Shown: positions 1 to 6,696, numbered from the stretch's first letter. The stretch is 9,480 nucleotides of DNA from SFHK01 sp963618055 (GCA_963618055.1 CAVERI010000099.1:1-9480); one strand, 5' to 3'. The notes: generated by a model not told the origin, from the sequence alone. A program made the numbers and translations.

Positions 1-620
1 ACATCATCGACCTGCAGAAGACCGTTCGCAAGATCGACGAGGCGTATATGTTCGTGCGCGATCTGGCGCTGGACGGCAAGACCATCCTGTTCGTCGGCAC
101 CAAGAAGCAGGCGCAGGAGTCCATCGAGTCCGAGGCGAAGCGCTGCGGCATGTACTTTGTGAACAACCGCTGGCTGGGCGGCACGCTCACCAACTTCCGC
201 ACCATCCGCACCCGTATTGACCGCCTGAACGCCATCGACAAGATGGAGAAGGAAGGCCAGTTCGAGCTGCTCCCCAAGAAGGAAGTTATCAAGCTGCTCG
301 CCGAGCGCGAAAAGCTGGAAAAGAATCTGGGCGGCATCCGCGAAATGAAGAAGCTCCCCGGCGCGCTGTTCGTCGTTGACCCGCGCAAGGAGCACATCGC
401 CGTGGCGGAAGCCCGCGCGCTGAAGATCCCGATCGTCGGCATCGTGGACACCAACTGCGACCCCGACGAGATCGACTACGTCATCCCCGGCAACGACGAC
501 GCCATCCGCGCGGTCAAGCTGATCGCCGGCAAGATGGCCGACGCGGTGCTGGAGGGCAAGCAGGGCGAGCAGATCGAAGAGGCCGCCGAAGCCCCCGCCG
601 CCGAGGAAGCCGCCGAATAA
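1..620 (+). CDS. rpsB: 30S ribosomal protein S2 (3' part, start lies outside the window)
   Basis: S2 is a structural protein of the small ribosomal subunit and sits between its head and body. The frame is already open at base 3, where it reads IIDLQKTVRKIDEAY, a classic S2 segment; in complete S2 proteins this lies about 35-40 residues from the N-terminus, so that many codons are missing. The ATG at 48 is an internal methionine, not the start. Further S2 hallmarks are FVGTKKQAQ, NNRWLGGTLTNF, PGALFVVDPRKE and PIVGIVDTNCDPD. The protein ends in an acidic Ala/Glu tail (EEAAEAPAAEEAAE), which is common and variable in Bacillota. The TAA stop is at 618-620. It is followed after 36 bases by tsf, the usual rpsB-tsf order, so the two are almost certainly cotranscribed. 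The identification is firm; only the 5' end is unknown. Confidence 0.97.
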   Translation, partial: IIDLQKTVRKIDEAYMFVRDLALDGKTILFVGTKKQAQESIESEAKRCGMYFVNNRWLGGTLTNFRTIRTRIDRLNAIDKMEKEGQFELLPKKEVIKLLAEREKLEKNLGGIREMKKLPGALFVVDPRKEHIAVAEARALKIPIVGIVDTNCDPDEIDYVIPGNDDAIRAVKLIAGKMADAVLEGKQGEQIEEAAEAPAAEEAAE

Positions 621-656
621 TCATCCCGCGACAACACGTTTCAGGAGGAATGCAAC

Positions 657-1583
657 ATGGCTGAAATCAGCGCAAAAGTGGTTATGGAGCTCCGCGGCCG
701 TACCGGCGCGGGCATGATGGATTGCAAAAAGGCGCTCGCCGCCACCGACGGCGATATGGAAAAGGCGATTGACTTCCTGCGCGAGAAGGGCCTTGCCGCC
801 GCCGCCAAGAAGCAGAGCCGCATTGCCGCCGAGGGCATCGTGGACAGCTACGTCTGCACCAAGTGCATGACCGGCGCGCTCGTCGAGGTCAACTGCGAGA
901 CCGACTTCGTCGCCAAGACCGACAAGTTCAAGAACCTCGTGCACGAAATCGCCGTGCAGATCGTGAAGAACGATCCCGCCGACGTGGACGCGCTGCTGGC
1001 TCAGAAGTACTATGCCGACGAGACCAAGACCATTAACGATCTCGTGACCGCCGCGACCGCCGAAATCGGCGAGAAGATCAGCGTCCGCCGCTTCGCCCGC
1101 TATCATTCCGATAACGGCGTTGTGGACAGCTACATCCACATGGGCGGCAAGGTTGGCGTGCTCATCGAGGCCGAAGGCGCCGATGGCGAGAACGCCGCCG
1201 AGGTCATTCACGACTGCGCGCTGCAGATCGCTGCCGCGTCCCCCGTCGCGCCCGAATACGTGCGCCGCGAGGAGGTTCGCGCCGATCACCTTGAGCATGA
1301 AAAGGAAATCCTCATCGCTCAGGCCCGCAACGAAGGCAAGCCCGAGAAGATCATCGAGAAGATGGTCGAGGGTCGCATCAAGAAGTTCTATCAGGAGGTC
1401 TGCCTGCTTGACCAGCTGTTCGTCAAGGACGGCGAAATCAGCGTTCAGACCATGATCAACCAGAAGGCCAAGGGTCTCACGATCGTTCGCTTCACCCGCT
1501 ATAAGATGGGCGACGGTCTCGAGAAGAAGGTCAATGATCTGGCCGCCGAGGTTGCCGAGCAGGCCGCGAAGATGGGTCTGTAA
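657..1583 (+). CDS. tsf: Elongation factor Ts
   Basis: EF-Ts is the cytoplasmic guanine-nucleotide exchange factor that releases GDP from EF-Tu. The 308-residue protein has the N-terminal UBA-like domain (about residues 1-55) with the family signature LRGRTGAGMMDCKKAL (residues 12-27). The TDFV motif that contacts EF-Tu follows at residues 82-85, then the paired core subdomains (about 60-270) and a C-terminal helical tail. The start is set by AGGAGG at 643-648, eight bases before the ATG. One oddity is that the segment before TDFV reads YVCTKCMTGALVEVNCETDF. Many family members have a His/Gly-rich YIHGGGRIGV-type stretch there, and the second repeat half of this same protein keeps that type (YIHMGGKVGVLIEAEG). 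Cys67, Cys70 and Cys80 are therefore clustered. The length is slightly above E. coli EF-Ts, as in other Clostridia. The gene lies between rpsB and pyrH, as is typical. Confidence 0.97.
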   Translation: MAEISAKVVMELRGRTGAGMMDCKKALAATDGDMEKAIDFLREKGLAAAAKKQSRIAAEGIVDSYVCTKCMTGALVEVNCETDFVAKTDKFKNLVHEIAVQIVKNDPADVDALLAQKYYADETKTINDLVTAATAEIGEKISVRRFARYHSDNGVVDSYIHMGGKVGVLIEAEGADGENAAEVIHDCALQIAAASPVAPEYVRREEVRADHLEHEKEILIAQARNEGKPEKIIEKMVEGRIKKFYQEVCLLDQLFVKDGEISVQTMINQKAKGLTIVRFTRYKMGDGLEKKVNDLAAEVAEQAAKMGL

Positions 1584-1596
1584 GACACGGTTTTTC

Positions 1597-1625
1597 GAGG
1601 GTGTTGCAAAGTTTGCAGCACCCTC
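1597..1625 (+). other. Intercistronic hairpin between tsf and pyrH
   Basis: GAGGGTGTTGCAAA (1597-1610) can pair with TTTGCAGCACCCTC (1612-1625), all positions matching except one G-U wobble. The innermost bases must stay open to form the loop, so the real stem is about 12-13 bp. It begins 14 bases after the tsf stop and ends 34 bases before the pyrH ATG. The downstream bases (TTCATATG) are only weakly U-rich, so full termination is doubtful. Partial termination or an mRNA processing/stability element, lowering pyrH relative to tsf, is more likely. Confidence 0.6.
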
Positions 1626-1659
1626 TTCATATGCCCGAAATACGATGGGAGGACAGACA

Positions 1660-2379
1660 ATGTATAAGCGCATTATTCTAAAGCTCTCCGGCGAAGCCCT
1701 CGCGCCCGACGCGTCCAAGCCCGACGCGCCCCGCGGCGTGTTCGACGCGCAGCGCGTGGACGCGGCGGCCGAAATGATTTTAAAGCTTCAGGCGCGCGGC
1801 ATTCAGGTGGGCGTGGTCATCGGCGGCGGCAACATCTGGCGCGGCCGCTTCACAAAGGAAATGAACGGCGCGAACGCCGACCAGATGGGCATGCTCGCCA
1901 CCATCATCAACGCGCTGTGCGTGCAGGACGCGATCGCCCGCAAGAGCGGCAAGGCCGTGGTGTTCTCCGCGCAGGAGATGAACCGCTTCACGCGCCTGTA
2001 TACCCGCTCCGCCGCGCTGGAGGCGCTGAACGACGGCTGCGTCGCGCTTCTGTCCGGCGGCACCGGCAATCCCTTCTTCACCACCGACACCGGCGCCGCG
2101 CTGCGCGCCGCCGAGCTGGACGCGGACGCGATCTTCAAGGGTACCACGGTTGACGGCGTGTACGATTCCGACCCGCGCAGGAACCCGAACGCGAAGCTCC
2201 TGAAGGACGTTTCCTACGCCGAGGCCGTTGAAAAGCAGCTGCACGTGATGGACATCACCGCGTTCGTGCTGTGTCAGGAGCAGCACGTGCCCGAAATTCG
2301 CGTGTTCTCGATGGAGAATCTTGACAACATCCTGAGGGTCGCCGACGGCGAGCCTCTCGGCACCCGCGTACACGAATAA
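1660..2379 (+). CDS. pyrH: Uridylate (UMP) kinase
   Basis: PyrH phosphorylates UMP to UDP with ATP, an essential step in making UTP and CTP. It is a cytoplasmic hexamer of the amino-acid-kinase fold. The 239-residue protein is the usual length. Visible motifs are KLSGEAL (8-14), the Gly-rich GGGNIWRG (55-62), DQMGMLATIINAL (74-86), SGGTGNPFFTTDTGAALRA (132-150), the KGTTVDGVYDSDP nucleotide-binding region (160-172) and MDITAFVLC (197-205). The ATG at 1660 is chosen because GGGAGGA (1647-1653) lies at a good distance upstream and the protein then begins with MYKRIILKLSGEAL. An in-frame ATG at 1645 would overlap that binding site. After KLSGEAL comes a Pro/Asp-rich stretch (APDASKPDAPRGVFD) where many homologues have a shorter Gly-Phe-Gly loop. 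The gene follows tsf, but frr does not follow it here. Confidence 0.97.
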   Translation: MYKRIILKLSGEALAPDASKPDAPRGVFDAQRVDAAAEMILKLQARGIQVGVVIGGGNIWRGRFTKEMNGANADQMGMLATIINALCVQDAIARKSGKAVVFSAQEMNRFTRLYTRSAALEALNDGCVALLSGGTGNPFFTTDTGAALRAAELDADAIFKGTTVDGVYDSDPRRNPNAKLLKDVSYAEAVEKQLHVMDITAFVLCQEQHVPEIRVFSMENLDNILRVADGEPLGTRVHE

Positions 2380-2397
2380 ATTTTCGCGGCGAATTGG

Positions 2398-2433
2398 ACA
2401 AAATCCGGACAATGTCTGGATTTTGTTCGTTTG
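2398..2433 (+). terminator. Rho-independent-type terminator after pyrH
   Basis: ACAAAATCCGGAC (2398-2410) pairs with GTCTGGATTTTGT (2414-2426) across the three-base loop AAT, with one G-U wobble. The 3' arm is itself U-rich and runs into TCGTTT, so the U-tract is partly inside the stem. It starts 18 bases after the pyrH stop and closes the rpsB-tsf-pyrH unit. The tail is imperfect, so some read-through is possible. Confidence 0.7.
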
Positions 2434-2447
2434 GCGGCGTTTGCCCG

Positions 2448-2476
2448 TTTTCCTTTCCCAATGTTTCTGCTATAAT
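2448..2476 (+). promoter_or_regulatory. Extended -10 promoter for the phasin-like/ubiB unit
   Basis: TGCTATAAT (2468-2476) is a perfect -10 hexamer with the TGn extension. At 17-bp spacing the -35 position holds only TTTTCC (2448-2453), a poor match, which fits an extended -10 promoter that depends little on the -35. TTGCCC at 2441 looks more like a -35 but is 24 bp away. The site lies just after the pyrH terminator, in an AT-rich island about 54 bases before the next ATG. Confidence 0.72.
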
Positions 2477-2529
2477 AAACCCGTAAATCAGAAACGACCG
2501 CGCACGCGCGCGGGAAGGGAGAATGAATT

Positions 2530-2925
2530 ATGGATCAGCTGGGTGAAAGCATTCGCAAACTGATACTGGCCGGCATCGGCGCCGCCGCCGCGACGAAGGA
2601 AAAATCCGAGGGACTTCTGAAGGAGCTCGTGAAGAAGGGCGAACTGACCGTCGAGCAGGGCAAGGTGCTCAATGAGGAATTGAAGCACAACCTGAAGGAC
2701 GCGATTCGCGACAACGTGACGGTCAACGTCGTGCGCCCGGACGTGATGGACGCGGTGGACAACATGTCCGACGTGGAGCTGGAGGCGCTGAAGGCGCGCA
2801 TTCACGCCGCCGAGGAAGCGCGCCGCAGCGCGGAAGAGACGCCCGAGGAGGCCGCCGAAGAGGCAGCCGACGACGCGCCGGAAGCCGAAGTAACCGAGGA
2901 AACGAACGAAACCGAAAGCAAATAA
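2530..2925 (+). CDS. Phasin-like small protein (COG3937-type), partner gene of ubiB
   Basis: This is a 131-residue helical protein. The N-terminal part contains a short hydrophobic segment (about residues 11-21, LILAGIGAAAA) followed by TKEKSEGLLKELVKKGELTVEQGKVLNEEL. That pattern is typical of the small proteins annotated in Clostridia as polyhydroxyalkanoate synthesis regulator phasin. From about residue 92 the chain becomes an acidic Glu/Ala-rich tail (EEAAEEAADDAPEAEVTEE), probably disordered or coiled. The start at 2530 follows AAGGGAG (2515-2521) at 8 bases. The stop overlaps the ribosome binding site of the UbiB-family gene, with only 12 bases between the two genes, so they are cotranscribed. 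The family name is from pattern recognition. A true phasin role on storage granules is not shown, and a structural or membrane-associated role beside UbiB is equally possible. Confidence 0.72.
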   Translation: MDQLGESIRKLILAGIGAAAATKEKSEGLLKELVKKGELTVEQGKVLNEELKHNLKDAIRDNVTVNVVRPDVMDAVDNMSDVELEALKARIHAAEEARRSAEETPEEAAEEAADDAPEAEVTEETNETESK

Positions 2926-2937
2926 GGGGAAGCGCGT

Positions 2938-4515
2938 ATGCCCGAAGCGAGCACGAACCGAACCGAAAACCGGCAGCGGCTGATGGAAATCATGGACGTC
3001 GTCCGCCGCCACGACCTTACGCGGGGCATCACGCCTGAAAAGCTGTGCGCCGTCATCGAGGATCTGGGCCCAACGTTTATCAAGCTGGGCCAGATCCTTT
3101 CCATGCGTTCCGACATCCTGCCGAAGAACTATTGCGAAGCGCTGTCGCGCCTTTTAAGCTCCGTTGCGCCCATGCCGTATGAGCAGGTGGTTTCCATCAT
3201 CGAAAGCTCCTACGGCCGCCCGCTGACGGAGGTGTTTTCGTCGTTTGACGAGCACGCGCTGGGCAGCGCGTCCATCGCGCAGGCGCACGCCGCCGTGCTG
3301 ATCACGGGCGAAAGCGTCGTTGTAAAGGTGCAGCGCGAGGGCATTCACGACGTGATGAGCCGCGACATCCTGCTTCTCAAGCAGGCCTGCAAGCTCCTGA
3401 AGTACACGCCGGTCAAGGGACTGGTGGACTTCAATCAGGTGCTGGACGAAATGTGGGTCGTCGCGCAGGAGGAAATGAACTTCCAGACCGAGGCGGCGAA
3501 CCTTGAAAAATTCCGAAAGCTGAACGAAGGGGTGGCGTTCGTCACCTCCCCGCTTCTGTACCGGGACTACACCACCACGCGCGTGCTGGTGATGGAGCGC
3601 ATCGACGGCCTCGCCATCGACGACCGCGCATCTCTCGTGAACGCGGGCTACGACCCCGCCGAAATCGGCGCGAAGCTGGCTGACAACTACATCCGTCAGA
3701 TCATGGAGGACGGCTTCTTCCACGCCGACCCGCACCCCGGCAACCTGCGCGTGCGCGACGGCAAAATCGTGTGGCTGGACATGGGCATGATGGGCAGCCT
3801 GTCCGACCGCGAGCGCACGCTCATCGGCAAGGCCATCACCGGCATTGCCCGCGGCGACATCAACCTGTGCCGCGACGCGGTGCTGGGGCTGGGCGAGTTC
3901 CGCGGGAAGGCGGACAAGCACCGGCTGTACCGCGACATCGAGGAGCTGTTGGATAAATACGGCGCGGCCTCCCTCGGCGACATGGATCTGGCCAAGGTGT
4001 TCGAGGACATGACCGAGGTCATGAAGGCCAACGGAATCTCCATGCCCGGCAGCCTGACGATGCTGGCGCGCGGGCTGACGACCATTGAGGGCGTGGTAGC
4101 CGCGCTCAGCCCGGAGATCAACATCATGAGCGTCGTCACCGCCCGCATCGGCAACGATATGCTGAAGAACATCGACTGGCGCTCCGAGCTGATTCAGGAT
4201 TCCCGCGCGCTGTACGAAAGCGCGCATAAATCGCTGGAAATCCCCGCGCTGCTGGCCGATGTCCTGCGCAGCGGCCTGAAGGGCGAGGTGAACCTCGGCG
4301 TCGAGCACCACGCCGGAACCGATGTCGCCCAGCTCGCGCGCGAGCTCACGCATAAGCTCTGCGCCGCGCTCGTCGCCGCCGCCCTGCTCCTGTTCGGCGG
4401 CCTTGCGCACTCCGCCACCCCCCAGCTCGGCGGCCTGTCCGCCTATACCCTCGCCGCCCTCCTCCTCGCCGCCGCCCTGCTCGTCTGGGCGTTCCGCCCG
4501 AAAAAGAAAGAATAA
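2938..4515 (+). CDS. UbiB/AarF (ABC1/ADCK)-family protein kinase-like membrane protein
   Basis: This family of atypical kinase-like ATPases acts at membranes and is known mainly from ubiquinone biosynthesis (UbiB, COQ8). The 525-residue protein has the family-specific KxGQ motif (KLGQ, residues 49-52), the Ala-rich nucleotide loop (GSASIAQAHAA, from 109), and the VVKV lysine (Lys130). The catalytic-loop signature HADPHPGN (262-269) and a DFG-like LDMG (280-283) follow. Two hydrophobic segments near the C-terminus (about 474-492 and 500-519), followed by a basic RPKKKE end, look like a membrane hairpin anchor. All motifs needed for ATP binding are present. AAGGGG (2924-2929) supports the start. 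It is coupled to the phasin-like gene and ends at a strong terminator. Clostridia usually lack ubiquinone, so the true substrate or lipid is unknown; a role in isoprenoid or membrane-lipid homeostasis is inference. Confidence 0.93.
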   Translation: MPEASTNRTENRQRLMEIMDVVRRHDLTRGITPEKLCAVIEDLGPTFIKLGQILSMRSDILPKNYCEALSRLLSSVAPMPYEQVVSIIESSYGRPLTEVFSSFDEHALGSASIAQAHAAVLITGESVVVKVQREGIHDVMSRDILLLKQACKLLKYTPVKGLVDFNQVLDEMWVVAQEEMNFQTEAANLEKFRKLNEGVAFVTSPLLYRDYTTTRVLVMERIDGLAIDDRASLVNAGYDPAEIGAKLADNYIRQIMEDGFFHADPHPGNLRVRDGKIVWLDMGMMGSLSDRERTLIGKAITGIARGDINLCRDAVLGLGEFRGKADKHRLYRDIEELLDKYGAASLGDMDLAKVFEDMTEVMKANGISMPGSLTMLARGLTTIEGVVAALSPEINIMSVVTARIGNDMLKNIDWRSELIQDSRALYESAHKSLEIPALLADVLRSGLKGEVNLGVEHHAGTDVAQLARELTHKLCAALVAAALLLFGGLAHSATPQLGGLSAYTLAALLLAAALLVWAFRPKKKE

Positions 4516-4520
4516 CCCCA

Positions 4521-4569
4521 AAAACGCAGACGCATGCGCCGGGAAATCCGTGCATGCGTCGATTTTTTA
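4521..4569. terminator. Bidirectional terminator between convergent genes
   Basis: GACGCATGC (4529-4537) pairs perfectly with GCATGCGTC (4552-4560). An inner CGG/CCG pairing extends the stem around a GAAA-like loop. On the plus strand it is followed by a run of six T (4563-4568), a classic terminator for the ubiB unit. On the minus strand the run of five T after the stem (complement of 4520-4524) lets it also stop the AAA+ ATPase transcript. The plus-strand T-tract overlaps the TAA stop codon of the ATPase gene (4567-4569), so the two transcripts end within the same 50 bases. Confidence 0.88.
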
Positions 4570-5886
4570 TAAAGCCCGAAGCAGAAAGGCCATATACAGC
4601 GGAAGCGTCAGCACTGCCCCCGTGCGCCCGACGTTGTAATCGCCCAGCTTGATCGCGCCGCCCACATGGTATTTCTCCGGATGATTCAGAATCGTTTTTG
4701 CGCTTTTGATGTTTCCAGTCGCCGCCTTCACCTCCACAAGCGTACACGCGCCCTTATAGCGAATTACGAAATCCACCTCAAGGCCGGAATCCTTGTGGAA
4801 GTAATATAGCTTCCGTCCCATCTTGGCGAAAACGTCCGCGACCAGATTTTCGAAGATCGCGCCCTTGTAGCCGTAGAGGTTGCCCTGCAGAATGTCGTAC
4901 TGCGTGCCGTCCTCCAGCATGCTGACGAACAGCCCCATGTCGCGCATGTACACCTTGAAGGTATCCTGCTCGGCGTTGCCGTCCAGCGGCAGCTCGGGAA
5001 TGGAGAGGTTGTAGCAGCGGGCGATGATGCCCGCGTCCTCAATCCATTGCAGGCTTCCGGCGTACTGAGCGGCGGTGGAACCCTTGTGAACGACGGAATA
5101 CTGGAACTTCTTGTTTTCCTTCGCCAGCTGCCGCGGAATGGACTGAAAGCATTCCCGAATGCGGGATTTGTCCTTCTTCTCGGCGTACTTTACCATGTCG
5201 TCCTCATACGAACGCACGATGTCACGCTGGATGCGCAGCACCTCGTCCATCTGCCGGCCGTCCACAAAGGTCTGCACCGCGTCCGGCATGCCGCCCACGA
5301 CGGCGTATTGCAAAAGAAGCTGCCTCATGCGGCTGTGGAGCGCTTCGGGAACCGGCGTTTCATCGTCCAGCGCTTTTTGCAACATGGCAATAACTGGCTC
5401 CGAAATGCCGTTCGCCCACAGAAACTCCTCGAAATCCAGCGGATACATGTCGATCACGGTTTCCGAGCCCACGGGAACCGATTTCGGCTCCTTCCCATAG
5501 CCCTTCACGCCCAGCAGAGAGCCGGTGCCGATTACATCGTACCGCCCGTCAATTCGGAAGAATTTCAGCGCCGTTCGCGCTTCGGAGCAATCCTGAATCT
5601 CGTCCAGCACCAGCACCGTTTCCCCGGCTTCAAAGGTCGCTTCCTTGCCCAGCAGCGCGGAAAGCAGCATGATGATGTTGTCGATTTCCAGCGAGCCCGA
5701 AAAAACGGACGCGTAGTCCGGGTTCTCAAAGAAATTCAGATAGACGACGTGCCTGTAATACCTCTTGGCGAATTCCAGCACGGAGAAGGTCTTTCCGCAC
5801 TGCCTGCATCCCTTGACGATCAGGGGCTTGTGCCCCGGCGTGTTCTTCCATTCAACCAGCCGCTGTTCGATTTTTCGCTTCAGCAT
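4567..5886 (-). CDS. AAA+ ATPase with C-terminal DUF4143 domain
   Basis: This 439-residue protein belongs to the widespread AAA_14/DUF4143 family, whose cellular role is unknown. The Walker A motif is GCRQCGKT (residues 26-33) and Walker B is VLVLDEIQD (91-99). TGS after the next strand (121-123) matches the family's sensor region. The C-terminal domain carries a nuclease-like PD-(D/E)xK pattern: Glu370 and Asp372 in GLEVDF, then Glu385 and Lys387 in LVEVKA. Nuclease activity has not been generally shown for the family. The frame stays open upstream to 6009, but the ATG at 5886 is chosen because GGGAGGG lies just before it (5893-5899) and the promoter lies between 5886 and 6009. Proteins of this family are patchily distributed and often turn up as stand-alone accessory genes, as here. 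Some have been linked to mobile or toxin-like functions, but nothing here supports that. Confidence 0.92.
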   Translation of the reverse strand: MLKRKIEQRLVEWKNTPGHKPLIVKGCRQCGKTFSVLEFAKRYYRHVVYLNFFENPDYASVFSGSLEIDNIIMLLSALLGKEATFEAGETVLVLDEIQDCSEARTALKFFRIDGRYDVIGTGSLLGVKGYGKEPKSVPVGSETVIDMYPLDFEEFLWANGISEPVIAMLQKALDDETPVPEALHSRMRQLLLQYAVVGGMPDAVQTFVDGRQMDEVLRIQRDIVRSYEDDMVKYAEKKDKSRIRECFQSIPRQLAKENKKFQYSVVHKGSTAAQYAGSLQWIEDAGIIARCYNLSIPELPLDGNAEQDTFKVYMRDMGLFVSMLEDGTQYDILQGNLYGYKGAIFENLVADVFAKMGRKLYYFHKDSGLEVDFVIRYKGACTLVEVKAATGNIKSAKTILNHPEKYHVGGAIKLGDYNVGRTGAVLTLPLYMAFLLRAL

Positions 5887-5922
5887 CGCGCGTCCCTCCC
5901 CGCCGTTTTCTGGATTATGCCC

Positions 5923-5951
5923 ACTATAGCACAGGACAGCGATTTTTTCAA
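5923..5951 (-). promoter_or_regulatory. Sigma-A-type promoter of the AAA+/DUF4143 gene
   Basis: On the minus strand, TTGAAA (complement of 5946-5951) is followed after exactly 17 bp by TATAGT (complement of 5923-5928). A TGC precedes the -10, giving an extended element. Transcription would begin near 5916, about 30 bases before the ATG at 5886, leaving room for the GGGAGGG binding site. This excludes the longer upstream start at 6009. Confidence 0.8.
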
Positions 5952-5996
5952 GGGACTTTTTCAGCAAACCATCAACTTTTTCAGGGAACTTTTTTC
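5943..5996 (-). repeat. Spaced A-tracts / ACTTTTTCAG short direct repeats
   Basis: On the plus strand the 10-mer ACTTTTTCAG occurs at 5955-5964 and again 20 bases later at 5975-5984. A degenerate copy, AACTTTTTTCGG, begins at 5988, and a related TTTTTTCAAGGG starts at 5943. Seen from the ATPase promoter these are A-tracts upstream of the -35, about two helical turns apart for the two exact copies. They could form an UP element or a bent-DNA region, or simply be decayed repeats. Confidence 0.55.
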
Positions 5997-6018
5997 GGCC
6001 AGCCCTCATTTTTGGGGT

Positions 6019-6696
6019 TCAGGGATGCAGGCTCGAATGGGAGTAGATGAAAAATTCCTCCTGACAGGGAAGCGTCTTCTTTTCCTTCGGCGGGAAGCGC
6101 TTGTCGTATTCCTCCGCTTCGCGCTCGTCGATTTCGCAGGCGGAGCTTTCGCTGAAGCGCCAGCGCCGGCCGTCGAACGCGCCGTCCACGAGCGGCTTTA
6201 CTAAAAGCGCCGTCGGGAAGTGGCCATCGCCGACGCACACATTTGCGCGGAGACAGCTGACGAAGCCGCGCGCGACGTAATTGGACGGATGGCCGAAGAT
6301 GACCACGCTCTCGTAGCCCATTTCCCGCGCCCTCTCAAACGTCTTCTCAATCAGCGCCCGCCCGATGCCCCGGCGCTGATAATCCGGGAGCACGGCGATG
6401 GGGCCGAACGTCAGGCATTTTTTCACGGTTCCGTCCTCCGCGGTCAGCGTCGAAACGGTGTACAGGATGCTGCCGACGAGCTTCCCGTCAAGCTCGGCCA
6501 CCATGTCCAGCTCGGGCACGAAGTCCGGATGCTTTCGCATCTGGTGCGCCAAGTACGGCTCTGCCGCGCCCGGCACGTACACGTTCCAGAACGCGTCCCG
6601 AATCAGCCGCTCGACCGCGTCCCAGTCCTCCGGCCGTTCGTTTCGAAGAAGCATTCGGTTGGAAGCATCGGATTCAATGTCAAAAATCGGCATCAT
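6019..6696 (-). CDS. GNAT-family N-acetyltransferase
   Basis: GNAT enzymes transfer an acetyl group from acetyl-CoA to an amine; the substrate of this one is unknown. The 225-residue protein carries the acetyl-CoA pyrophosphate-binding motif QRRGIGRA (residues 107-114) after the beta-strand LTFGPIAVLPDY. Next comes VIFGHPSNYVARGF (132-145), which resembles the HPxYYxRFGF region of YhbS-like acetyltransferases (COG3153). The C-terminal part (about 185-225) contains FPPKEKKTLPCQEEFF, a tail seen in related clostridial proteins. Two adjacent ATGs (6696 and 6693) follow GAGGGG (6701-6706), and 6693 has the slightly better spacing. A further in-frame ATG at 6723 lacks a binding site. The gene starts about 42 bases after the Spo0A-like gene on the same strand and is the last gene of that unit; no convincing terminator follows it. 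Confidence 0.88.
   Translation of the reverse strand: MMPIFDIESDASNRMLLRNERPEDWDAVERLIRDAFWNVYVPGAAEPYLAHQMRKHPDFVPELDMVAELDGKLVGSILYTVSTLTAEDGTVKKCLTFGPIAVLPDYQRRGIGRALIEKTFERAREMGYESVVIFGHPSNYVARGFVSCLRANVCVGDGHFPTALLVKPLVDGAFDGRRWRFSESSACEIDEREAEEYDKRFPPKEKKTLPCQEEFFIYSHSSLHP

Noticed and set aside
621..1718. 365-codon open frame on the minus strand opposite tsf
   Set aside because: It is an antisense shadow in GC-rich DNA with strong third-position bias. The sense strand encodes an unmistakable EF-Ts with a binding site, and the antisense product is low-complexity Ala/Gly/Leu/His.
2498..2513. Alternating purine-pyrimidine run CGCGCACGCGCGCG in the phasin-like leader (possible Z-DNA)
   Set aside because: It is only about 14 bases long in GC-rich DNA, too short to claim a structural or regulatory role.
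3154..4521. 455-codon open frame on the minus strand opposite the UbiB-family gene
   Set aside because: The product is rich in His, Gln, Gly and Val without any recognisable motif, while the plus strand has all UbiB signatures. Codon bias explains the long open frame.
5886..6009. Longer N-terminus of the AAA+ protein (start at 6009)
   Set aside because: The promoter (5923-5951) lies inside it, no binding site precedes it, and the added residues are Lys-rich translation of the A-tract repeats.
5047..6204. 385-codon plus-strand open frame across the AAA+ and GNAT genes
   Set aside because: It spans two well-recognised minus-strand genes and their promoter, and has no family motif of its own.
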